Assembly (NCBI RefSeq): GCF_000340215.1
Contig: NW_006921538.1
Coordinates: 4,414,320 to 4,478,319 of the forward strand
DNA: 64,000 nt
From: Pseudocercospora fijiensis CIRAD86
Taxonomy: Eukaryota; Ascomycota; Dothideomycetes; Mycosphaerellales; Mycosphaerellaceae
Direction of reading: 5' to 3'
A model generated the notes under the pieces. It saw only the letters and a program-made list of their open reading frames with translations. It had not been told where the DNA came from and did not search any database. The position numbers and the translations under genes were made by a program. Below, one piece after another: positions 1 to 11,130 of the stretch; the stretch's first letter is position 1, and each line of letters starts with the position of its first letter.

Positions 1-1760
1 CCTCCTTTAAACCCTCCGGTAGTACTATCGGTAACGATATATCCTTTGTAAGACCTAGTCTTAGTAGGGCACGAGCTAGTGTCTTCGAAGGAGTCGTAGG
101 AGTAAATCTAGGTCCTATAGCTACTTAGAAACTAGCCGCTACTTTGTCTCCGAAGATAATATTAATAGGAGCCTAGACCTTTAGGCGGGCTTCTAAAGCC
201 TCGCTATAACCGCTAGTAACGCCCTTCTTCTTTAACTAATTAGCGACCTTCTTAGCTATATCTCTCTCGAAGTATAGCTTAATTGTTGTAATAAGGACCT
301 CTATATATATCGGATCGCTAAATTTCCGCTAGCCTTGAGCGATTAATCTTACTAGCAATTTAATTACTTCGGAGGTTATAAGCTAGTACTTATTAGGCAC
401 GTCTTGCTTGTCCGGATTGCGCTAGTAGTAGGTCTTAGGTCCTTTAATCTTAACGTTGCGACAAGTGCTAAGATTATACGCAAAGTAAGCTCGAATATTA
501 ACCTCGAAGTTACCCTTCTCGTTTAGTTCTATTACTTAAACGTTAGCGAGAGCGGCTTGCTACTAACCTAGCGTCTTACTAAGAGGTCTCTTGCTAGTAG
601 CCGTGCCTTGCCTCTACGCTAAGCTAACTAGACCTGCGCTAGTAGGCCTTAGTTTAGTATAGAAGAATATATTAAGTTAAGGGTTAGTTAGCAACTCCTC
701 GTCGATCTAGTAACCGAGACGGTTAAGGGTACGGCTATAAGCCTTATCTTCTTCCGTAGCCTTATTATTATTATTATTATTAAATAGTTGTAGCTAGGTC
801 TCTTAATAATAATCCTTCTCTTTAACCCCTTTATAATAAGCCGACAAAGTTACCTTTAAATAGCGCTCTAAGCTATACTTCTCGGTTACTTTGCCTGCCT
901 ATTTGTATCTATTCTAACCCTCGGCTAGATCCGTAACGTCGAAGATATTACGCTTTAAGGCAACCTGCCTATCTTCTTTAGTCTTCTTCGTAGTGTCTAT
1001 AAGGTACTAGCAACCTCTATAGTCTATTAAAACGAGGCCCTTCTTATTAGTAAGCCGCTCTCGAATGTAGCTCTCGGGCGTAAGAGCTATATTGCTACGA
1101 CCGAGAGCCTTCAATCTTCTAGTCGTAGAAGAAGACTAAGACTCGAAGGACGTTGTTATAGAGCCGCCTATCTTACCGCCTATCTTACCGCTAACGTTAC
1201 TAGCTACCTCTTTAAGCGAGTTAAGTACTGCTTGTTCCTTAGTACCGGAAGCCGTAGTGCCTATAGTAGAGCTATTATTTACTCTATCGATTAGCGGTAC
1301 GGATTTAGCTATAGGCTTCTTCCTAGCCGGATTAGCTATCGGCGGCGGCGTAATTGGCTTCTCGAGCGTCTTTAAAATAGGCTTCTTCTTAACCGCAGCG
1401 GTTACCTTAGTTAGACTCGTGTCTAGTCGCTTAGGAGCCTTACCGGCAGTTAAGCGAGTCGTACGACCTTCTATTAATGCTTAGCGGCTTGCAGAATACC
1501 CTCGTTCTTAACCCTAATCGACACCTCGGCGTAGGTTTAGATAAATTGGAACTATTAGCGCTATTCTATACAGTCTTAAGAGCATCTATACACTAAGTTT
1601 GCTAAGAGAGCTGCTCTTAGTACCCCTAAAGCGTATTCTCGAAGATCGCGGCTCTGCGGACCGAGAGTAATAGGCAAAAGCTAACCCTTAGTAGGAGGAC
1701 GTCGCTATCGCTAGAAGGCTTCTAGAAGTTACGCTAATAGCGGCACGTACTATATAGATT
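1..1760 (-). pseudogene. Unrecognised coding relic, runs off left edge
   Basis: On the minus strand one reading frame can be followed from about 1750 to base 1 with only RIP-type stops (TAG/TAA at former Gln or Trp codons). The protein read through is rich in Lys, Arg and Glu. It has an Asn run encoded by a (TTA)n tract at 762-783 and the segment FERDIAKKVANQLKKKG near 230-275. I do not recognise the family. The steady frame without indels suggests a former mobile-element or host protein that decayed by point mutation only. It is cut by the window edge, so its end is unknown. Short plus-strand open frames here (for example 1257-1484) are shadows. Confidence 0.4.
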
Positions 1761-2090
1761 TCCGAAATCTGAGAATTTAAATAACTCTTCTACGCTTTAA
1801 GTTTAGAACTTAAAACTCTATATATAAGTAGTCTAATACTATAAGAGAAGTATAATTTTTTATAAGATTTACTTATACTAGATCTAGAAAGCTAAAATAT
1901 AGCTAAACTCTTATTTCTTTAGTATGTCTATTTTATAGAACTACTAGACTCTATAGTACTAAAACCAAATTTTAATAGGTTTTCTTAGTACTTTGTAGTA
2001 GAAAATGTAGGAATTCTATAAAGCGTTCTCTTAGTAGTGTCTAATTACTATAGAATATAGATTCTAAAAACTAGTAGTAGACGGAAACTG
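1761..2090. other. AT-rich stretch with no recognisable gene
   Basis: Both strands are dense in stops and I found no motif, long inverted repeat or similarity to other parts of the window. Confidence 0.5.
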
Positions 2091-2099
2091 CTACTACTG

Positions 2100-2165
<66 letters not shown>
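2091..2165. repeat. (CTA)n microsatellite
   Basis: About 25 copies of CTA/TAC run in tandem with one interruption (CTG) near the left end. The interruption suggests that some units were once CTG or CAG and became CTA or TAG by RIP. Confidence 0.9.
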
Positions 2166-2179
2166 GCTATAATAGTATA

Positions 2180-2359
2180 TACCCCGATTAAGCGAGATAG
2201 CGGACGGGGGTAATCCCTAAAAACGGGATCTAACTAGTTAAAGCTAGTACACTACCTAAAGGAATTATCCGTACCTTTAAAAAGTTTATACCTAACGTTT
2301 TTAAGCTAGCTACCGCTTATAGGGATTATCCCCGTCTGCTATCTCGCTTAATCGGGGTA
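2180..2359. mobile_element. 180-bp MITE with 39-bp terminal inverted repeats
   Basis: Bases 2180-2218 and 2321-2359 are reverse complements apart from two transitions, and start TACCCCGATTAAGCGAGATA. TA dinucleotides flank both ends (2178-2179 and 2360-2361), the target duplication used by Tc1/mariner-type transposases. The 100-bp centre has no coding capacity. Assignment to Tc1/mariner rests only on the TA duplication, because no transposase for it lies in the window. Confidence 0.75.
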
Positions 2360-2959
2360 TAGGCCTCTATAGATAGTATAACCTATTATAGTATAGGTAG
2401 CTATACTAGGTAAAATGGAATAGTAGTATAGTAGGGAAACCCGGCTTAGCGTAGGTATATACTTATCTTTCTTTCCTACTATACGATATATAGAGTAGTA
2501 TATATATAACTATAGATAATAGTATAGCGGTAGATATATACTAGAAGTATTTATAATCCCGCTATAATATAGTCCTTTATTATTTACCTTCTCTTCTTAT
2601 ATATACTTACAATACCGCCCTTAAACTATATATAATATAGTATAGACCCCTTATAGTTCTATATAATATACTATATATAAGGTATATACTATTTAGTTCC
2701 CTATATATATAGATAGATAGATAGATAGATATTTCATTTGCCTGTTGTAGCGCCTTTCGGCCTATATAGGTCTATTTCTATGTATTGTTTTTAGGTAGGA
2801 AACTAACTTAGTTAGTAAAAACCTCCCTCCTGTCCTATTTATAAGTGTTGATCTTCCTCGTTTCCTTGTTTTCCTTCCTCTAGGGTATACTAGTGTTATA
2901 GTTATTACCCTCTAACTACCTTGCCTGCTGCCCTGCCCTTCTTTCCCCCTCTTCTTCCC

Positions 2960-5900
2960 TCCTTCTTATCTACTCCTTAGTTTCCCTTGCTAGTGCGAAT
3001 TGTTATATAAATCCCTATTTAATAATCCACTTTACTATCCTCTTTAGGTCTTCTTTGCTCTAGATTAGCTTATCGTATTCCCTTTCTATTGCTTTTAGTC
3101 TCTAATTACTTCTACCTTCTAACTATTAAGGGTAGACTAGCAGTATATACTTAGGGTTCTGAGATTAGTAGCTATATTAGTAAGCTCTGCTTTTAATTCC
3201 TAGGACGTTTCTTCTAAACAGGTAAGATCTAAGTCTAATATATTTAGATCTGATTTAGATAGCTAGGCTTGCCTCGGCCCTATTTAGGTCCTTATAGAGC
3301 TAGTAGTTATATTGACTAAATTTGATCAGTACCTTTAGGGTTCCTAGTTTAACTTGTGTTTTGTTCTAGTCCTGCTCCTATAGGTATCTAGCAATTGATT
3401 CTGCTAGGCTTTGTTTTTCTCCCTTTAGCTTGTCTTCCTTTAGTCTTATATTTAGTCCCTAAAGCTCTTTCTCTAGCATTTCTCTTATTAAGACTCTATA
3501 TTGCTCTAGGTCTTTAACTTTCTAGGGAGTTATTCACAGTCTGTCCCGCCTCCTAGTCCTAATATACTAGGCTTTTATCTTGTCTAGTGCCTTTTAGATA
3601 GTCTGTTAGGCTAGGTATTCTATTGTCTTTGCTGTATATTGGTGTCTTAGTCCCTTAAAGTATTATTTAACTAGTAGGATCCCTAATTCCATTTCTACTA
3701 CCCTTGTTAGTATAGTTTTATATACTCCTAGGATTTTCTTTAGGCTTTGGGTTTAGGACCTACTAACTAGTTGCTTAATCCTCTTTAGTGTTTTCTCCTA
3801 GGCTGTCTATATCTATGCTCTATATAGCATTGCTGGCTTAATAATTGCTTTGTATATAACTTTGGCTTTCTCGAATGTAGCCCCCTATATAGAGGCTATA
3901 AGTCTATTAATAGATTGTATATTAGTATCTGCCCTCTGCTTTACCTTCTTTACTTATAGTCCCTAATTCAGTTTTAGATCTAGCTAGATCCCTAGTACCC
4001 TAAGCTCTGCTAATAGTTAGGTTTCAAAGCCTTAGATAGTGATTGATTGCTTTATATTATAGGTTGATTTAGCCTTGCTAAAGTAGATAAGCTAGTACTT
4101 TTCTAGGGCGAATTTTGCTCTATACCTCCTTACCTATTTTTTATACTCCTAGTGCTTCTCCTCTAGGATCTTGCAGTTGGTTTCTATTGTCTTAGACTAG
4201 GCTAGGATGTTTGTATTATCTATAAATCCTAATACTAATATATTTTTTGATTCTAGGAGTAGGAGTAGGTCTGCTATAAAGATAAGGAAGAGGATTAGGG
4301 AGAGTATTAATCCTTAGGGGATTCCCTTTTTAGTTAGTATTAGGTCTAATTTAAACTTGCCTAGAATAAGCTGTGTTAATCTTTCCTATAGGAAGGACTA
4401 GATGAATTAGACTATCTAGTTTAGTATAGCTTTCTATTTAAGTATATATAGGAGCCTTTTATAGGAGATATTGTTAAAGGCTCCTAAGATATTAAGGGAG
4501 AGGAGGGTTGCTACCTAGTTTTAACTATAGTGCTAGATATGCTTAATCTGTTCTATGATTAGTTCTATAGCTGTTAGTGTTAACCTCTTCTTTCTTCCTC
4601 CTATCTAGCCTTTAGGAAGGATGTTCCTTTCCTCGGCAAAGGTTGTTAGCCTTTTAGCGACAATTTTTTCTAGTACCTTGCCTATTATATTAAGTAGGGC
4701 TATTAGTCTATAGGCCTTAAGCTATATATAGTCCTCCTTCTAGGGCTTTCTTAGCACTACTATTAGGGACTTCCTAAATAGTCTTAGGTAGTGTCCTAGT
4801 ACTAGGCTTTATAAAAAGATATTAGCTAGTGCTAGGGCTAACTCCTTCCTATATACTTTTAGAAGTTTATTGTAGATCTTATCTTCTCCTAGTGCCTTAT
4901 TGCCTAGAATTTTCTTTAGGATCCTTTTAATAGTTTCGGGTTTGACCTAGGTGTCTCTTAGTATGCCTAGTAGTAGAGTCTCTTATTCTGTCTCCTTTAT
5001 GTCTAATAGGTCTGCTTATACTTTTCTATAGAAGAAGTATTAGCCTAGGGCTCTTGCTTTCCCTTCTATTGTAGTCTGCCTTTGTCCTTATTAGTCTATA
5101 ATGTCCGGGAATTGTAGTAGCATATCCTTATCCTATTTAGGTCTCCTTGCCTATTTAGCTATCCTCTATATCTCCTCTAGTTTCTTTATAATTATTCCTA
5201 TTATAGATCTCTATTCTTGTATCTTATCTTTCTTAATCTAGATCTTCTTTTCCTAGTAGGCTTTGTTATAGTTGTCCTATACTTCCTAGGTATAGGTTTA
5301 TATCTACTGCCTCCTAGCCTTCCTTACTACTTTAACCTTCCTTATACACTTACTAGTCTAGTATAGTTGCTAGTATAGTGAATGTTTCTTTGCTAGGGTA
5401 TGCTTTCTAGCTACCTATTTTAGGATTCCTATTAGTTCTTCTACTGCCTTATCAATATCCTCTAGCCTTAGTAGGTGCTTTATTAAGAGTTCCTCTAGTT
5501 TTAGGTCCCTTTCTAGTTCCTCCCTAATCCTGCCCTATTAGGTACCTTTCTAGTTAAGCTTCTCCTCTAGTTCCCTTTCCTAATTAGCTTAGACATTTAG
5601 CTTAATCTATACCGGGAAGTGGTCTAATAATTCTTCTAGTTCCTAGTTGATCCTGTATCTTATAATCCTGTTCCTAATCTAATATAATACAAAGTATAGG
5701 TCTAGTGTGCTACTGCTTCCTCTTGCCTCCTAAGTAATTAGTCCCTTTAGGGTAACAATTTCTATTCCTTCCCTCTCTAATATATTAATTAGTCTTCCTG
5801 CTAGGAAGTGGTAAGCTAGGGTAAAGTCTAAGCCCTAGAGGGGGTAGTAGAGGTTGAAATCCCTAAGTAGGATTTAGTAGGTGTTCCCCTAGATAACTCT

Positions 5901-6330
5901 AGGTAGTCTTTCTAGGGTTTTTAGTTAGGTACTGCTTCTTAAGTCTAGTAGTAGGTTGTATATACAGTAGACTTAGAGTATACCTTAGGATGTCTCTACT
6001 TAAACTAATGTTAGGTCCCTATCTTCCTATAGTATAGCCTGCTAGGTTTCTATATCTATCTCCTTACTAATATAGATATATATCCTTAGGGCTCCCTAGT
6101 TGTAGATAATTAGGTGGTATCTTAGGTCTTTAACTATTACTAGTCTCTTTATATATAGGTTGAGCTAGGGCTCTTAGATTGCAATAATGTAATATTCTTT
6201 TAGGTTTAGTACTTAAAGGAAGCTCCTCTGTACCTTGTCTTTGCTTTTGTTAACATTGTACTATATAATGTTTAGTAATGTTGCAATGTTTATTAGGTTT
6301 TATCTATATCATTTCCCTATAAGTTTTCCT
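2960..6330 (-). pseudogene. LINE A ORF2: AP-type endonuclease and reverse transcriptase
   Basis: Read through its stops, this minus-strand frame has the order expected for a LINE ORF2. The apurinic-type endonuclease comes first, with IIAIQEP near 6175, LRDFNLYYP near 5855 (family form GDFNxHHP), STLDLYF near 5700 and DHFPVQI near 5615. The reverse transcriptase follows, with IGGRKKR near 4600, KGIPQG near 4320 and GFIDNTN near 4215 (family form (F/Y)xDD; the second Asp is Asn here). The Gln of the PQG motif is a TAA stop, so the copy is dead. The order and motif spelling match Tad1/I-like fungal LINEs, in which ORF2 nicks the target and primes reverse transcription. Ends are approximate. Confidence 0.8.
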
Positions 6331-6399
6331 TTAGTCTTCCCTTACTTTAGACTAACATTTAACTAAGCTTTGTCTGCCCTGCTTCCTTTCCTACAATAT

Positions 6400-7582
6400 T
6401 AAGGTATCTTAGTCTCCCTAGTTGCTAGTAACTCTCTTATACTAGTAAGGCCCTAAATGTGAACCTATTATCTTGTCTAGACCTCTTTTATAGTACTTAG
6501 CTAGGTTGCTTCTATACCTAGCTGCCCTAGCTTATTGTATATCTTTTTAGTATATTAATTCTAGCTTCCTTTGCCTTCCTAGCTACCTGTATTCTTACTA
6601 GGCATTCCTTCGCCTAAGAGGGGTGTCTTTTAGTATAGTATACATATCTTACTTCTCCCTTATATGCTTTGCATTCTTTAACCTAGTAATCCCCTATATA
6701 ATAGGAGCAGGTATTGGTTGTTTTTATACACTTAGCTGCTAAGTGTCTATAGTGCTGATATTTAAAGCACTGCATTATCCTGTAGTTGCTTCTATGTATC
6801 TCTATTTCTAATCTTTTAAAGTCCTAGAACAACCCCTAGTCTAGTACTATATTAGCTTGCTCTATACTCCCTACCTAGATAATTAGGGAAGATTGCTTCT
6901 TAGTCTCTTCGATTTTCCTTTTAATCTATGCCACTTTTGTAATCTTTAGGCCTAGGTATATAGCTTAGTTTTGTCTCTATAGGCTCTTAATATCCTATTC
7001 TTCTTTAAAGCTTCTTATTATACTATAGGCTATAATTATAAATTGCTATTAGGAGACCTTTGCTGTTTTCCCTATCTTAGTTGTCTATTCTTTTTGTATT
7101 TCTAGCTTCTTTTTGTTCTACTCTTGTACTATAAACAGCTTAATTACCCCTTTTCCTTCGTTCCTAGCCCTAATTACCTCTTTAACTGCAATTCTTTCTA
7201 CAATCTCTTTCCCTATAAGTCCTTAGATTTCCTTTTGCTCCTGTAGGTCTATAATATAGACTCTAACTACTATCCTCGGGGGTTTTAGCGCTTCCTAACT
7301 CGCTACTGCTGCCTAGGTACGGTAGTTTAGGCTTGTCTCCTATTGTTTCTTCGTAATCTTTGCTACGACTGTATTAGCTACCTTTATAATTACGTAGCTT
7401 GCCTAGTTATAGATTGCTTTTAGTCCTCTAAGGAGTTCTGAGATTATTATCCTATATACTCTCTTAGGGGTTCTTCTATCTTCCGCCTTTAGCACCTCCT
7501 CTGCCCTAGTATATAGTGCTTTCTATTCGTCCTCCCTTCCTTCTTAACTATCTTCCCTTCGTCTCTGATTGTTCGCTGCCAT
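6400..7582 (-). pseudogene. LINE A ORF1: nucleic-acid-binding protein with CCHC knuckles
   Basis: The frame starts at an ATG (complement of 7580-7582) as MAANNQRRRED and runs to about 6400. The N-terminal half is charged and probably coiled. Near 6780-6590 lies a zinc-knuckle region reading CFKYQHYRHLAAKC and then further Cys/His-spaced motifs, several Cys now Tyr through TGC to TAC change. This is the usual layout of LINE ORF1, which coats the element RNA. TAG and TAA stops break it throughout. The start is shared exactly with LINE B. Confidence 0.75.
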
Positions 7583-7661
7583 TTTTTTCTAGTAGATTAT
7601 ATAGCAGATTCCCCTATATATATACCTATACCTACGACCTACCCGTCCCTCTTATATTTTC

Positions 7662-7679
7662 TAAAGCCGTAAGTAGGGC
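7662..7679 (+). other. Primer-binding-site-like sequence of LTR-A copy 1
   Basis: TAAAGCCGTAAGTAGGGC lies 5 bases after the LTR end. The same position in the other LTR-A element (48323) reads TAGAGCCGAAGGTAGGGC, and LTR-B has it at 25499. Reversing RIP at the first triplet gives TGG, as expected for pairing with a tRNA CCA end. Which tRNA is not determined. Confidence 0.5.
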
Positions 7680-8560
7680 TATCTTTATTAAATTAAAGGT
7701 ATATATATAGTTACGAAGAAACGACTATAGCTCTTACCTATAGCGGAAGCTAGGCAACTAATATAATAGTACTACTATAAAGACCTTAGTAGAATCGAGA
7801 CGTCCTACTATTATTAAACCGTTACTAATAAAGTATAAAAAACTATACTATTACCGATAAAGACGAAGCTAACTATTTACGATATATCCGGGGTTACGTT
7901 AGCTACTCTACCCCTCGGGCCCTCGCCCTAGGCTCGGGGATTCTAGCTATACGTAAAATTGCTTTTTCGTAGTAGGCTATACGTAAAACTCGATACTATA
8001 GTATAATATAGAGTATATAGACTAAAAAATTTAATAGGGATACGATTAGGGTTAGGAAGTAGTAGATTTCCGCTATATTAGCGATTAAATTGCGACTATA
8101 TATAGTTAAAATAGACCTATAATCGGCCTCTACGTAAACCTCTCGTTAACTACGTTACGAAAACTGTTTTCCCGATCGTAACGATCCTATCGATAGAATC
8201 GCTTAGAATCGCTTAGGATCCTTAAGATCCTTAGGGTCCTCGGGATCGATAGGATCGTACGTTAAAGATCCTATTAGATAGGATCGATATAATCTAGAAA
8301 TTCTAGAAAATCTAATCGGCCTAGAAATATTATTCTCTACCGTTCGACTCGTATATCGACTTAGGCTTAAGTCGGCGTAAGTGCTAGTACTATTATTTTA
8401 TTTACCTTCCCTATCGGACCTAGATATTATATAGTTATTGTTTCTATTTAAATTCTCCGTTTATACGTATATTCGGGCAACTATAGGCGTTTGCGAACGT
8501 CTACTACGTATACTAAGTTAAGACCGACTTAGTAACTGACTCGTATAGGTTTAATATATT
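7680..8560 (+). other. LTR-A copy 1 leader region
   Basis: Bases up to about 7850 match the leader of the 47961 element (48341-48500). The remainder has no coding frame I can recognise. The gag and most of pol expected next are missing, so this copy has a large internal deletion. Confidence 0.5.
8181..8258. repeat. GATC-rich inverted repeat
   Basis: ACGATCCTATCGAT (8181-8194) is an exact reverse complement of ATCGATAGGATCGT (8245-8258). The loop contains a second short palindrome around CTTAGGATCCTTAAG. It could fold into a cruciform or RNA hairpin in the leader, and its role is unknown. Confidence 0.6.
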
Positions 8561-8940
8561 TCGCTAGGTTATATAGTATAAGTTACGAGAGCTAGAGGAT
8601 TCTCCGCCGATAGAGGAAGAGGTTCGAGCCTCTACTAAGCCCCTACCTACCTTAGATGCCTACCGTAAAGAGGATCCTACCGCTATTTTAGATCCTATTT
8701 TGCCTAAGAACTTTGCGTATCCTTAGGTTCGTCTTAGTAAGCTATTAGGAATAACTTAAGAATAGAGAGAGGGTTATATACGGATTAACTACGTATAGAG
8801 CATTTCTAACATTTCCGATAGCGAACTAGATAAAGAACGAGACTTCTAGCTATCCGATACCGACTCTAAGGAAGAGCTTAACTAGTCTAGCGACGAAGAC
8901 CGCCTATTATAGATACTAGACGACCCTAAGACTAATTAAT
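8560..8940 (+). pseudogene. Pol C-terminal remnant of LTR-A copy 1
   Basis: This frame matches 28870-29250 of LTR-B closely at protein level: both read TLDTYREEDPTA, RLSKLLGIT and EGYIRINYAQSIS, and end in an acidic Ser/Asp/Glu-rich tail before a TAA. Position after the deleted region and before ORF2 suggests it is the tail of the former gag-pol polyprotein. No catalytic motif is present, so the assignment is by position only. Confidence 0.45.
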
Positions 8941-9212
8941 TTCCTATTTCCTACCTATATCTACTACTTGCTTTACGTTCTTATTTCTGCTCTTAATCTC
9001 TTTTCTATTTATACGACTATTCCTCTCGCTATTAATATAGTCTATTATTTTATAGCTTTAGTTCTTACTACCCTACTGTCTAATGTTAATGCCTTTAGTC
9101 GTTTCTTCCTTACTTGCTTTCTACATTACCACTTATTACCTTGCGCGATGTTACTATATTTTACTCCTTGCTTTTATTCTTTCCTTAGAAAAGCTATATA
9201 AGGTATAATTCC

Positions 9213-9238
9213 TAATAATATCCTAGGGGTAGCATTAG
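9213..9238. repeat. ORF-bracketing palindrome, copy 1
   Basis: Core ATCCTAGGGGTAGCATTAG with the left arm TAATAAT. The right arm keeps TAGCATT, which shows the ancestral arm before RIP. It lies about 270 bases after the pol remnant stop. Confidence 0.65.
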
Positions 9239-9668
9239 TCCTACGACTGTTTTTCTCCTTTAGACCCGCCTATCTAGGATACTAGTCGAGTTCTCTCTAG
9301 TTTCCTAGATTCTAGTAGTCAGCCTTAGGTAGTAACGATAATAAGATACCCTACTAGAAGGTGTTCCTACCCTAATTAGCATTAATTACGTAAGATACTA
9401 AGAAAGGGAGGTACCCTCTCCCTTCCCTTACTCTTAGATAGATACGATAAGCTAGGCCTATAGCCTTTAAGAACGGGGACCCTAGATTATTAAGCCTAGT
9501 ATTTAGAAGAAAGAAGAAGTTAAACATATAGGCTACATTTACGTATTTACTACTATAAAAGGTAATGCTATATACTAACGACGGTGCTATAGGCTAATAA
9601 CACGACGGTAATTAGCTACGCTAGGCCTAGGCGACTGTCCTTACTACCGAGCATCTCTAGAGAGAAGC

Positions 9669-9694
9669 TAATACTATCCTAGGGGTATTATTAG
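9669..9694. repeat. ORF-bracketing palindrome, copy 2
   Basis: Reads TAATACTATCC, then TAGGGGTATTATTAG. It lies about 420 bases upstream of the ORF2 start, matching the copy at 29972 in LTR-B. Confidence 0.65.
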
Positions 9695-10115
9695 TTCCGC
9701 TAGCTTTACTACTATAGATTACCGCTAAGGACTCGAACTAACTAGTTACATTTCGAGTATACGAGAACCTACGAAAGCTAGATATTACTAAAGGCGCATA
9801 GACGCTACTAGCAATTAGCTAGACTAATTATTAAACTTTAGCTTACCCTAATAATAAAGGGGTCTTATATATAGCTTTACCTTTAAGACTTATATATAGC
9901 CGTTATCCGTTTGCTTTACCGGAACGGGATATATAGACTACGTTATCCGCGCGCCCTATTTAAGGCGAGCCTTCTAGACTTTTTCTTCTATACTCGAATA
10001 CTAACCTAACTTCCTAACTACTACTGCCCCCCCTCTATTTACAACTCTTATTCCTTCTTAATAAGCATATTTTACAAAGCTCGTTACTAAATCCGTTTCC
10101 GCTCTAGTCGACTAT

Positions 10116-11130
10116 ATATCTTCTAGCGCCCCTAATCTGCTAGGTACTAGTAGTAGCCGCGCCCTACTTATACTACTTAACCTAAAGTAAGGCGTACTCG
10201 TTTCTATCGTAGCCCCTTCTAATAGCGCCTTAGTTTTAGCTACTAGCCTTAAGTACTGCTTTTAAATCGTAACTTAGATTAAGGATTTAGAAGAGAAGAT
10301 CCGAAACGCCTATATCTTTCTACGAGTTATTAACCGTAATATCGAGAAAGCTACTATCTTAGTATCGTACGGTATAAACAACCTACGATAGTCGATTAGT
10401 AAGCGCAACTTTAAGCGTAACGTTCTTTAGGAGATAGACCTTTAGTAGGCATTTCCTATCGTATATAGCCTTAAGCGGGCTAGTACCTAAATTCGCGCTC
10501 GTTTTACTAACCTTAGCTATGCCCTCGAGTACTAAGGAGGACTAAGTAGCCTTCTAAAGAGCCTTATCGACTTTGCCTACGACGGATAGGAGCGCGCTAA
10601 GTAGGTCGCCTCCTTCGTTAATAAGAATTAAGACCGTCGTAGTAGTACCGAGCTACTTTCCTATACTATAATCTATCGCGTCTCTACTACTAGTAAGAAA
10701 CAAGGTAAGTAGTCTATTAACCTAACTTTCGTACTTAACGACTTTACAATAGCCTATTATAAGCCTTATATAAATAATATCGCCGAGATAGACCTTAACG
10801 CTTAGTCTACTAAGGATCTACTAAAAGAGAAGGGCTATTATATTAATAGTATAGGTTTTATCGTAGAAGATTAAGAGGCTCCTATCGTAGATATTCTCGA
10901 GCGTAAGGTTCTTCGTCTCGAGTTAGAGGCCGATACTACTAGTAAAGCGCTCGTAGTAGAGATATAGGCCGAAGAACGCCGATCGACTCGTTATAGTAAG
11001 GCCTCTTAGAGCGTTTAAGATAAGCGTACTAAAGCCGACGTAGCTCGTTAGCGAGCTATATAAGCTTGTTAGTCCTACTAGAAAGCTAAGGCTAAGAAGA
11101 CTACTAGACCGTCGACTAAATATCTAGATC
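10116..11130 (+). pseudogene. ORF2 N-terminal third, LTR-A copy 1
   Basis: Collinear with 30417-31400 of LTR-B. The start reads ISSSAPNLLG here (ATG now ATA) against MSSNAPNLLD there. Further shared segments are INRNI.KATILV, FVNK, NDFTIAY and TKDLLKEKGY.INSIGFI. Similarity stops at about 11130, where the helicase relic begins, and I do not find the missing two thirds of ORF2 or a 3' LTR for this element in the window. The function of ORF2 is unknown (see the LTR-B entry). Confidence 0.65.

Larger units (their letters stand above)
2711..7604 (-). mobile_element. LINE A, Tad1/I-type non-LTR retrotransposon
   Basis: A roughly 4.9-kb minus-strand element whose 3' end (left) is a (TAGA)n/(TATC)n tail at about 2711-2731 instead of poly(A). 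It is collinear with LINE B (17501-22386), differing mainly by scattered C/T and G/A transitions. The flanks share an imperfect duplication of the LTR-A target (TTCCCTATATATA on the left, TTCCCCTATATATA on the right). It holds ORF1 with zinc knuckles and ORF2 with endonuclease and reverse transcriptase, both broken by stops. It is notably poor in CpG compared with its surroundings. Confidence 0.9.
2427..7656 (+). repeat. LTR-A copy 1 (5' LTR), split by LINE A
   Basis: The left part (2427 to about 2710) and right part (about 7605-7656) together match the LTR at 47961-48317. The left part begins TATAGTAGGGAAACCCGGCT, where the other copy has TGTAGTAGGG, so the terminal TG became TA. The right part ends CTTATA where the other copy has CCTACA. 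The target sequence at the LINE junction (TTCCCTATATATA) is uninterrupted in the copy near 48282-48296. The LTR is followed by a primer-binding-site-like sequence at 7662, so it is a plus-strand 5' LTR. Confidence 0.8.
8941..10115 (+). other. Spacer between pol remnant and ORF2
   Basis: A non-coding stretch conserved with 29251-30416 of LTR-B, containing two copies of the 25-bp palindrome about 478 bases apart in both elements. The 5' part (8968-9201) is open in one frame by chance and has no counterpart frame in LTR-B. Confidence 0.6.

Noticed and set aside
1257..1484. Short plus-strand open frame with hydrophobic residues
   Set aside because: It lies antisense to a longer minus-strand relic, and its hydrophobic bias comes from reading the complement of a charged frame.
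2091..2165. Possible CRISPR-like array
   Set aside because: It is a uniform trinucleotide microsatellite without spacers, in a fungal sequence.
8968..9201. 77-codon plus-strand open frame, hydrophobic
   Set aside because: The homologous spacer in LTR-B (near 29280-29510) does not keep this frame, so it is chance in pyrimidine-rich DNA.
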